From Cellvibrionales bacterium UBA2618 (GTDB taxonomy: Bacteria > Pseudomonadota > Gammaproteobacteria > Pseudomonadales > Porticoccaceae): a stretch of DNA of 11,029 nucleotides. Under the pieces are notes generated by a model that saw nothing but the letters and a program-made list of their open reading frames with translations, made no database searches and had not been told where the DNA came from. Positions within the stretch are counted from its first letter, which is position 1; every line of letters begins with the position of its first letter. The DNA is taken from contig DDJS01000034.1 in assembly GCA_002339165.1 (NCBI GenBank), positions 589 to 11,617 on the forward strand, in the 5' to 3' direction. The position numbers and the translations under genes were made by a program. This document shows positions 5,438 to 11,029 of this stretch, piece by piece.

Positions 5438-7606
5438 ATGACCGACCGCGTTAAATGTGCCGGATTGCAGGTATCGCCAGAGATGTATCAGCTAGTGTCC
5501 GAGGATATCTGTCCAGATTTGCAAATTAATAGCGATACCCTTTGGCGGGGCTTTGCGCGAATATTGGCTGATTTTATGCCCAGAAATGTAGCCTTGCTAG
5601 CCAAGCGTGATCAACTACAACAACAAATTGACGACTGGCACGCAGCGCGTCGTGAGGGTTATGCGTTTAGCGACTACAAGCAATTTTTAACTGAAATTGA
5701 TTATTTAGTCCCCGAAGGCGAGGCCTTTGAGATATCGCCGAGCGGCGTTGACCCGGAAATAACCACCCAAGCGGGGCCTCAACTGGTGGTACCGATTATG
5801 AACGCGCGATTCGCGTTGAACGCGGTGAATGCACGCTGGGGCAGCCTCTACGATGCGCTCTATGGCAACGACGTGATTGCCGAAACGGATGGCGCCGACA
5901 AGGGTGGTAGTTACAACCCAGTGCGTGGCCAGCGAGTAATAGACTACGGTCGCGATTTTCTCGATGGCGCGGTGCCGTTGATGTCGACTAGCCACCGTGA
6001 GGTGGTCGCTTATACGGTGGTCAGCAACGATCTAGTGATGCACTTGGCGAGCGGAGAGTCGACGCGCCTGAAGTCCCCTGACCAGTGGGTGGGCTACCTA
6101 GGATCACAGGATAAACCGAGTTCAATATTGTTAAAAAACAATAATTTACATATTGAAATTCAAGTCGATAGTAACCATCATATCGGCATCGATGATCGCG
6201 CTGGAGTCAAGGATATTGTGTTAGAAGCAGCGCTGACAACAATCATGGATTGTGAGGATTCGGTGGCGGCCGTGGATGGCCCCGACAAGGTATTGGCCTA
6301 CCGAAACTGGATGGGTTTGTTGCGCGGTTCGCTAACAGAAACTATCCACCGTGGTGAACGCAGTTTTGAGCGTAGCATGCTCGGCGATAGAGAGTACCTC
6401 GATCGCGATGGTAATCCTTTGATACTCAAGGGGCGGGCGTTGATGTTCGTGCGCAACGTCGGACACTTGATGACCAACCCAGCCATATTGGACAGCGCCG
6501 GCAACGAGATCCCCGAGGGCATTATGGATGGCCTAATGACCAGCCTTATTGGCCTGTTTGATCTGCGCGGTCAAACCACGCGTGCCAACTCTACTGGCGG
6601 TAGTTTGTACATCGTTAAACCAAAGATGCATGGTCCTGAAGAAGTAGCTTTTACCAACGACCTGTTCGACGCGATTGAAGACCTCCTCGATCTGCCCAGG
6701 CACACCCTCAAAGTTGGCATTATGGACGAGGAGCGCCGCACATCGGTCAACCTAAAAGCCTGTATTCGTGCCGTACAACAACGCGTCGTGTTTATCAATA
6801 CCGGCTTTCTCGACCGCACCGGCGATGAAATCCATACCAGTATGCAAGCCGGCCCCTTTGCGCTCAAAGGCGACCTTAAACAGCGTGCTTGGATCTCGGC
6901 GTACGAGGATCAAAACGTCGATATAGGCCTCGCCTGCGGCTTTAAAGGGCGGGCGCAAATCGGCAAGGGGATGTGGCCAACCCCAGACAATATGGCCGAT
7001 ATGATGGTGGCTAAGATTGGTCATCCCCAAGCCGGAGCTAATACCGCATGGGTTCCATCGCCTTCCGCGGCAACGCTGCATGCGATGCACTATCATCAGG
7101 TGGATGTCGATCAGCAGCAGTCTATAATCGCCCAACGAGAGCCCGCTGAGCTCGACGATATACTCGAGGTTCCTCTGCTTGGGAGTCAAGCACTCAGCGC
7201 AGATCAGATACAGCGTGAACTAGATAACAATGCGCAGGGTATCCTTGGCTATGTGGTGCGCTGGGTAGAGCAGGGCATTGGCTGCTCCAAAGTGCCCGAT
7301 ATAAATAATGTCGGTTTGATGGAGGATCGCGCAACTCTGCGCATATCGAGCCAGCACATTAGCAACTGGTTGCATCACGGCATTGCCTCTCGGGCGCAAG
7401 TGGAAGAGACGTTAGAGCGAATGGCGGTGGTGGTCGATCAACAAAATGCTGGCGATGGCGACTATCGACCTATGGCACCAGACTTTTCTGCCAGTTTGGC
7501 ATTTCGGGCGGCGGCGGATCTGATTTTTCTTGGTATTCATCAACCGAGTGGCTACACCGAACCACTGCTGCACAGTTATAGACAATTGGCCAAGCAGCAG
7601 GCTTGA
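5438..7606 (+). CDS. glcB: Malate synthase G
   Basis: GlcB condenses glyoxylate with acetyl-CoA to malate, the second reaction of the glyoxylate shunt, as a soluble monomeric Mg-dependent enzyme. The 722 residues match isoform G (about 723-725), not the shorter isoform A. Family structure suggests an N-terminal helical clasp (about 1-90), a TIM barrel with an inserted alpha/beta domain (about 115-550) and a C-terminal plug (about 590-722). Recognisable blocks include T-T-I-M-D-C-E-D-S-V-A-A-V-D near 270, F-V-R-N-V-G-H-L-M-T with Arg339, K-P-K-M-H-G-P-E-E near 395-402, G-I-M-D-E-E-R-R-T near 427-435, and L-M-E-D-R-A-T-L-R-I-S-S-Q-H with the catalytic base Asp630 (E. coli Asp631). Cys616 in G-C-S-K-V-P is also kept. 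A GAGAGAG-type ribosome binding site (about 5424-5430) precedes the ATG, and the start M-T-D-R-V aligns with the Pseudomonas enzyme. rraA follows at once, so the two are probably co-transcribed. Confidence 0.97.
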   Translation: MTDRVKCAGLQVSPEMYQLVSEDICPDLQINSDTLWRGFARILADFMPRNVALLAKRDQLQQQIDDWHAARREGYAFSDYKQFLTEIDYLVPEGEAFEISPSGVDPEITTQAGPQLVVPIMNARFALNAVNARWGSLYDALYGNDVIAETDGADKGGSYNPVRGQRVIDYGRDFLDGAVPLMSTSHREVVAYTVVSNDLVMHLASGESTRLKSPDQWVGYLGSQDKPSSILLKNNNLHIEIQVDSNHHIGIDDRAGVKDIVLEAALTTIMDCEDSVAAVDGPDKVLAYRNWMGLLRGSLTETIHRGERSFERSMLGDREYLDRDGNPLILKGRALMFVRNVGHLMTNPAILDSAGNEIPEGIMDGLMTSLIGLFDLRGQTTRANSTGGSLYIVKPKMHGPEEVAFTNDLFDAIEDLLDLPRHTLKVGIMDEERRTSVNLKACIRAVQQRVVFINTGFLDRTGDEIHTSMQAGPFALKGDLKQRAWISAYEDQNVDIGLACGFKGRAQIGKGMWPTPDNMADMMVAKIGHPQAGANTAWVPSPSAATLHAMHYHQVDVDQQQSIIAQREPAELDDILEVPLLGSQALSADQIQRELDNNAQGILGYVVRWVEQGIGCSKVPDINNVGLMEDRATLRISSQHISNWLHHGIASRAQVEETLERMAVVVDQQNAGDGDYRPMAPDFSASLAFRAAADLIFLGIHQPSGYTEPLLHSYRQLAKQQA

Positions 7607-7620
7607 GCATGGCGGCCGAA

Positions 7621-8097
7621 ATGAAGTCGACACCCGACTTATGCGATGAATATCCGACGTTGGTTCGGGTGGTAGATCCGATATTTATTAACTTTGGTGG
7701 TCGCCATAAATTTTCTGGACGCGCAGTAACGGTCAAATGCTTTGAAGATAATTCGCGGGTTAAAGAGTTAGTCGCAACGCCCGGTGAGGGACGGGTTATG
7801 GTCGTCGATGCCGGTGGCAGTATGCGCTGCGCCTGTCTTGGAGACATGCTTGCTGAGAGCGCCGCGCTGAATCATTGGAGCGGATTGATCATCTATGGAT
7901 GCATACGAGATGTCGACGAGATTGCCAGTACCGCGATCGGCGTTCAGGCACTCGGGGTACATCCCCTCAAGACCCATAAACAGGGCGTCGGCGAAGTCGA
8001 TCTTGCAGTTACCTTTGGCGGCGTAACCTTCTCGCCGGGAGATTGTATCTACGCCGACAACAATGGAATTATCGCTTCGAGCCAACCACTTAACTGA
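7621..8097 (+). CDS. rraA: RraA family protein (RNase E activity regulator A / metal-dependent aldolase-like)
   Basis: E. coli RraA binds RNase E and slows mRNA decay; relatives are class II aldolases for 4-hydroxy-4-methyl-2-oxoglutarate that also decarboxylate oxaloacetate. From ATG 7621 the protein has 158 residues and begins M-K-S-T-P-D-L-C-D-E-Y-P, as RraA proteins do. Upstream in-frame starts (TTG 7603, overlapping the glcB stop, and ATG 7609) would add six or four residues without matching the family, and no start has a strong ribosome binding site. Conserved blocks are F-x-N-F-G-G-R (22-28), V-K-C-F-E-D-N (38-44), V-V-D-A-G-G-S (61-67), Y-G-C-I-R96-D97-V-D-E100, and F-G-G-V-T-F-S-P-G near 130, then Y-A-D-N-N-G. 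The R-D-x-x-E set is the substrate and metal site of the aldolase branch; as I recall, E. coli RraA has Gln in place of that Asp. The gene sits 14 bp behind glcB, suggesting a shared transcript and possibly a metabolic role. Confidence 0.88.
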   Translation: MKSTPDLCDEYPTLVRVVDPIFINFGGRHKFSGRAVTVKCFEDNSRVKELVATPGEGRVMVVDAGGSMRCACLGDMLAESAALNHWSGLIIYGCIRDVDEIASTAIGVQALGVHPLKTHKQGVGEVDLAVTFGGVTFSPGDCIYADNNGIIASSQPLN

Positions 8098-8111
8098 AAT
8101 AAGACTATATC

Positions 8112-8180
8112 GGTAGGGTATTTTGTCTACCCAATTAGTGATTTTTAGGGTTGTTTTTACCCGCTGTTTTGGGCTTTTTT
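8112..8180 (+). terminator. Weak termination region after rraA
   Basis: Several short GGG/CCC hairpins follow the rraA stop codon: GGGTA/TACCC (8116-8120 with 8128-8132), GGGT/ACCC (8148-8151 with 8159-8162), and CCC/GGG (8160-8162 with 8171-8173) directly before a run of six T. None has a stem longer than 5 bp, so termination is plausible but not convincing. Confidence 0.28.
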
Positions 8181-8246
8181 ACAGATTATTTATAGGGCGG
8201 GCGATTGGCGTTGTTATTTTTGAGTCGCTATAACGGCGTTGGGCGC

Positions 8247-8286
8247 GCTGGCAGTAGCAGCGCCTAATCTATCGATCACTGCCAGC
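8247..8286. repeat. Inverted repeat with 9-bp perfect arms
   Basis: GCTGGCAGT (8247-8255) and ACTGCCAGC (8278-8286) are perfect complements around 22 bp. An alternative hairpin, GCGCTG/CAGCGC (8245-8250 with 8258-8263), uses part of the left arm, so the RNA could switch between two folds. No T-run follows on either strand, so it is not an intrinsic terminator. Confidence 0.5.
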
Positions 8287-8354
8287 CGCCGGATCGACAA
8301 CCGCAGTGTGCGAAAGGCGAACAGCGATGCCTTCTTGGAATCATTGTCAAGATG

Positions 8355-8381
8355 GGCCATCCGCAATGTCTGTTGCGGGCC
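8355..8381. repeat. Bulged inverted repeat
   Basis: CCGCAA (8361-8366) pairs perfectly with TTGCGG (8373-8378) around a 6-base loop. Outside it GGC (8355-8357) pairs with GCC (8379-8381), with a 3-base bulge on the left side only. No T-run follows on either strand. It lies just downstream, on the minus strand, of the extended -10 box at 8419-8427, so it would fall near the 5' end of any transcript made there. Confidence 0.45.
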
Positions 8382-8418
8382 AATTAAAGTACTTACTATC
8401 AGTTATTTATAGCAGATT

Positions 8419-8427
8419 ATTATACCA
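8419..8427 (-). promoter_or_regulatory. Extended -10 promoter reading into the gap
   Basis: On the minus strand this reads TGG-TATAAT, a perfect -10 hexamer with the TGn extension, which can work without a good -35 box; none is visible. Transcription would begin near 8412 and run toward rraA through the inverted repeats at 8381-8355 and 8286-8247. No gene recognised here is served by it. AT-rich non-coding DNA can produce such a match by chance. Confidence 0.4.
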
Positions 8428-8442
8428 GAACCTTACATCGGA

Positions 8443-8472
8443 CGCGTTACGCCATCAACGGCTGGCGTCGCG
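8443..8472. repeat. Inverted repeat downstream of roxA
   Basis: ACGCCA (8449-8454) pairs with TGGCGT (8463-8468) around 8 bases, and CGCG (8443-8446) with CGCG (8469-8472) outside it, leaving a 2-base bulge: 10 bp in all. It lies 46 bp past the roxA stop in the roxA direction. With no T-run it could be a 3' end structure or belong to a factor-dependent terminator. Confidence 0.45.
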
Positions 8473-8517
8473 GTCATTAACCTCGCATGATAGCGCTTTT
8501 ACCTGCTATTTCTCTGC

Positions 8518-9507
8518 TTACGGTTGTTGTTCAGTCTCCGTATTGATGAGCGCCCCATTGGAAAAACGTGTCACCCGTTCGCCACCGCCACTGGTGCTGT
8601 CGGTCGAATCGGGCAGGGCGATATGCGCGCGACGGGTTTCGCCTGTGATATCCGTAAGGTGGGGATATTTCGGCTGGGTCATGTACTGTGCAAACCATTC
8701 GCCGAGCACTTGATCATCATCGATAATCTTATGGAGTAGATCTCTGGTCTGCTGGATGTAGCTTTGTGGAATCAACTCGGGGTCATCACATGGGCGCAGC
8801 GGCGGATCGCGGAGATAGTCATGGGCGGCCCCCCGAGAGAGCATTTCGGTGGCTAAGTCATCCAGCATATCTGCCGCTGAAGGCGCCCGAAAACCAATCG
8901 AATAGGTACAGCACTCGCCCACGGCGACACCGCAATGCGCGAGGCGGGGGGGTAAATAGAGCATGTCGCCAGGATTTAGCAGCCAATCTTGCTGCGCATC
9001 AAAGGCATCCAATATCTTCAGCTGACTATGCTCGGAGAGGGCGCTATTGGCGTCGCAGTAATCGCCGATTTGCCAGCGTCTTTGGCCGCTGCCCTGCAGC
9101 AAAAAAACGTCGTAGTCATCAAAGTGAGGGCCTACGCCACCGCCATCGGTGGCATAACTCACCATGATGTCATCAATCCGCCAACGCGGTAAAAAACTAA
9201 ATCGCCGCAGCATTTCAGCCACTTCGGGAACCCATAGATCGACCGCTTGCACCAATAGTGTCCATTCGCTGGTAGGTAGAGAAGCAAATCGATCCTCGGC
9301 AAATGGGCCCTGTTCGACGGCGCAGTCAGAGCCGATGATTAACCGCGACTCGACCTCGTCTTCGAGGGCCAGTCCTGCCAGTTCGTCGGCGTCTATCGGC
9401 GCTTGAAAATTCGGCCAGGCGTTGCGAATCAAGAGTGGCTTTTGTTGCCAATAATCGCTTAAAAATTGCTCTTCTGAGAGCGTGCCGAGAACGCTAGGTT
9501 CGCGCAT
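8518..9507 (-). CDS. roxA: RoxA/YcfD-type ribosomal protein L16 arginine hydroxylase (JmjC/cupin), shortened C-terminus
   Basis: RoxA is a cytoplasmic Fe(II)- and 2-oxoglutarate-dependent oxygenase that, in E. coli, hydroxylates an arginine of ribosomal protein L16. The N-terminal part aligns with E. coli YcfD: D-E-L-A-G-L-A near 41-47, W-x-L-L-V-Q-A-V near 82-89, W-R-I-D-D-I-M near 109-115. The iron ligands are His128 and Asp130 in G-P-H-F-D-D-Y-D and His191 in L-A-H-C-G-V. Arg144 in G-Q-R-R-W sits where the 2-oxoglutarate-binding arginine lies, and S-I-G-F-R-A-P at 203-209 closes the barrel. The protein ends at residue 329, while E. coli YcfD has 373, so the last ~45 residues of the C-terminal winged-helix region are absent. 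AGGGG (9514-9518, minus strand) is a good ribosome binding site for this start. purB lies 31 bp upstream on the same strand, so the two are likely one operon. The family call is strong; exact substrate is inferred. Confidence 0.9.
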   Translation of the reverse strand: MREPSVLGTLSEEQFLSDYWQQKPLLIRNAWPNFQAPIDADELAGLALEDEVESRLIIGSDCAVEQGPFAEDRFASLPTSEWTLLVQAVDLWVPEVAEMLRRFSFLPRWRIDDIMVSYATDGGGVGPHFDDYDVFLLQGSGQRRWQIGDYCDANSALSEHSQLKILDAFDAQQDWLLNPGDMLYLPPRLAHCGVAVGECCTYSIGFRAPSAADMLDDLATEMLSRGAAHDYLRDPPLRPCDDPELIPQSYIQQTRDLLHKIIDDDQVLGEWFAQYMTQPKYPHLTDITGETRRAHIALPDSTDSTSGGGERVTRFSNGALINTETEQQP

Positions 9508-9538
9508 AGTGAACCCCTAAATGGGTTTAAATAACGGT

Positions 9539-10912
9539 TTATAGATCGCCGGCGCGGCCAGCGGCATTGCCAATGTAGGTGGCCGGTGACAGCGCTTTTA
9601 AGGACTGTTTCGCATCCTCTGGTAGCTCGAGACCATCGATAAACTGAGTAATAGTCGTTCGATCCATGGTTTGACCGCGGGTCAGTGCTTTGAGTTTTTC
9701 ATAAGGTTCGGCAATTCCATAGCGGCGCATAACGGTTTGAATCGGTTCGGCGAGGACTTCCCAACTGGCATCTAGATCCGAGAGTAAACGGGCTTCATCG
9801 AGTTGCAGCTTGCCGAGACCTTTGAGCAGTGAGGCGTAGGCGATTCCTGAATAACCGATACTAACACCCATATTTCGCAGCACCGTCGAATCGGTCAAAT
9901 CGCGCTGCCAACGCGATACAGGTAATTTCGCCGATAGGTGGCCGAGAAGGGCATTGGCCAATCCCAGATTACCCTCGGCATTTTCAAAATCAATCGGGTT
10001 GACTTTGTGCGGCATGGTTGACGATCCAACCTCACCGGCCACGGTTTTTTGCTTGAAGTAACCGAGGCTGATGTAACCCCAAACATCGCGACTTAAATCG
10101 ATAAGAATGGTGTTAGCGCGGGCCATCGCATCGAACAATTCGGCCATATAATCATGCGGTTCAATTTGCGTGGTGTAGGGGTTGGCAACCAAACCCAAGC
10201 TGTCTATAAACGAGGCGGCGCCGGCCGCCCAGTCGACGTCGGGGTAGGCGCTGATATGGGCATTGTAATTGCCCACCGCACCGTTGATCTTACCGAGTAG
10301 GGTGACCGACGCAATTTGTTGTATCTGGCGTTGTAGTCGGTAAGCGACGTTAGCAAACTCTTTGCCAACGGTGGTTGGCGAGGCCGTTTGACCGTGAGTT
10401 CTCGACAACATAGCTACCTCTGAATACTCGTGACTTAGCGCCACCAAGCGGTCGGCGATAGCTTGTAGCTGCGGGATTAAAATACCATCGCGGCCCTGCT
10501 TGAGCATCAATCCGTGAGCAAGATTATTGATGTCTTCAGACGTGCAGGCAAAGTGGATGAATTCGTTGACGGCATCCAGTTCTGGGAGGCTGGCAACGGT
10601 CTCTTTAATCAGGTATTCCACCGCCTTGACGTCGTGATTTGTGGTTCGCTCGATCTCCTTAACGCGCAGTGCCTGATCGATAGAAAAATTGCTAACAAGG
10701 TCATCTAGCCGTTCGTTGGCGGCAGGCGAAAAGGGCGACAATTCGACAATCTCGGGATGTTGCGCGAGGTACTGAAGCCAGCGCACTTCCACCATGATGC
10801 GGTATTTGATTAGCCCATATTCACTGAATACCTCGCGCAATGGTTGAGTCTTGTCTGCATAGCGGCCATCAATGGGCGATACCGCGGTTAGCGGCGTGAG
10901 GTCTAGAGTCAT
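9539..10912 (-). CDS. purB: Adenylosuccinate lyase
   Basis: PurB performs two fumarate-releasing steps of purine synthesis: SAICAR to AICAR, and adenylosuccinate to AMP. From the ATG at 10910-10912 the protein has 457 residues, close to E. coli PurB (456). T-A-V-S-P-I-D-G-R-Y opens the protein; T-T-N-H-D-V-K-A-V-E-Y (about 90-100), F-I-H-F-A-C-T-S-E-D-I-N (about 118-129) and L-S-R-T-H-G-Q with the catalytic acid His173 follow. The mobile loop G-S-S-T-M-P-H-K-V-N-P (about 296-306), the signature of the fumarase/aspartase superfamily, carries the catalytic serine. An ATG at 10924 would add four residues; I prefer the inner start because it fits the family N-terminus and has a GGA element nearby, while the outer one has no ribosome binding site. 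roxA follows after 31 bp, and the purB-roxA neighbourhood is, as I recall, common in Gammaproteobacteria. The 105 bp upstream to the window edge contain no promoter that I can define with confidence. Confidence 0.96.
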   Translation of the reverse strand: MTLDLTPLTAVSPIDGRYADKTQPLREVFSEYGLIKYRIMVEVRWLQYLAQHPEIVELSPFSPAANERLDDLVSNFSIDQALRVKEIERTTNHDVKAVEYLIKETVASLPELDAVNEFIHFACTSEDINNLAHGLMLKQGRDGILIPQLQAIADRLVALSHEYSEVAMLSRTHGQTASPTTVGKEFANVAYRLQRQIQQIASVTLLGKINGAVGNYNAHISAYPDVDWAAGAASFIDSLGLVANPYTTQIEPHDYMAELFDAMARANTILIDLSRDVWGYISLGYFKQKTVAGEVGSSTMPHKVNPIDFENAEGNLGLANALLGHLSAKLPVSRWQRDLTDSTVLRNMGVSIGYSGIAYASLLKGLGKLQLDEARLLSDLDASWEVLAEPIQTVMRRYGIAEPYEKLKALTRGQTMDRTTITQFIDGLELPEDAKQSLKALSPATYIGNAAGRAGDL

Positions 10913-11029
10913 AAAAATATCCATTTAGGGGCGGGGTAGCAATCGACAATGATATCCCAAGACGGCGTCAATTGCAGATTAAATTAGCCCCTCTGGGTAG
11001 GCTTTGAGTGCAATTATTTGCGGCATAAT

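Larger units (their letters stand above)
8098..8517. other. 420-bp gap without a convincing gene, rich in inverted repeats
   Basis: This lies between convergent rraA and roxA, where only terminators are needed, yet it is far longer than the other spacers here. The one longer open frame (GTG 8306, plus strand) runs into roxA and resembles no family I know. The minus strand shows only very short frames (for example 22 codons) without a ribosome binding site. The gap holds T-rich weak hairpins after rraA, three inverted repeats and a minus-strand extended -10 box, listed separately. It may be a small-RNA locus or decayed coding sequence. Confidence 0.6.

Noticed and set aside
6752..7189. Minus-strand open frame of 145 codons inside glcB
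   Set aside because: It is a shadow of the malate synthase reading frame, whose conserved motifs run straight through it on the plus strand.
8306..8713. Plus-strand open frame of 135 codons (GTG start)
   Set aside because: More than 190 bp of it overlaps the 3' end of roxA antisense, it has no clear ribosome binding site, and its protein has no recognisable domain. The low stop density comes from the roxA codons.
11010..11021. GCAA-N4-TTGC palindrome upstream of purB, considered as a PurR operator
   Set aside because: It lacks the central CG of the PurR consensus, matches only about 10 of 16 positions, and PurR is not expected outside a few enteric-like families.
1..11029. Mobile elements, CRISPR arrays, tRNA or rRNA genes, defence or secretion systems
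   Set aside because: I saw no transposase-like protein, no regularly spaced repeats, no cloverleaf-like segment and no protein of those types; all long reading frames are core metabolic genes in good order.

Overview
The window is a stretch of bacterial chromosome with ordinary core-metabolism genes. Every protein I recognise (FadB, the 531-residue type of isocitrate lyase, malate synthase G, RraA, RoxA, PurB) looks most like the versions I remember from Pseudomonas and other Gammaproteobacteria. The short spacers and moderate base composition would suit a free-living, probably aquatic gammaproteobacterium, but the genus cannot be fixed from this sequence. I see no mobile element, CRISPR array, tRNA or rRNA.

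Layout. Bases 1-180 hold the 3' end of a probable SAM-dependent methyltransferase gene (+). After a 198-bp spacer with a perfect 18-bp palindrome comes fadB (379-2538, +), which stands without fadA. A strong hairpin that can terminate in both directions (2548-2580) separates it from the convergent aceA (2648-4243, -). aceA is divergent from a LysR-type regulator gene (4357-5298, +). glcB (5438-7606, +) follows that regulator, and rraA (about 7621-8097, +) follows glcB so closely that the two are very likely one transcript. A 420-bp gap without a convincing gene (8098-8517) holds three imperfect inverted repeats and a consensus-like extended -10 promoter on the minus strand. The last block is a minus-strand pair, purB (9539-10912) then roxA (8518-9507), 31 bp apart.

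How it fits together. FadB converts enoyl-CoA to 3-ketoacyl-CoA in fatty-acid beta-oxidation, whose end product is acetyl-CoA. AceA and GlcB are the two glyoxylate-shunt enzymes that let a cell grow on acetyl-CoA alone. The LysR gene lies between them, divergent from one and upstream of the other, which makes it the obvious candidate regulator of the shunt. RraA has the R-D-x-x-E motif of the metal-dependent aldolase/oxaloacetate decarboxylase branch of its family, so it may be an enzyme linked to this pathway rather than, or as well as, an RNase E inhibitor. PurB (purine synthesis) and RoxA (ribosomal protein L16 arginine hydroxylase) form a separate housekeeping pair. RoxA appears to lack its usual C-terminal end.

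I found no clearly new multi-gene system. The points most worth checking are the LysR/shunt arrangement, the palindrome before the solitary fadB, the enzyme-like RraA behind glcB, and the shortened RoxA beside a structured non-coding gap.
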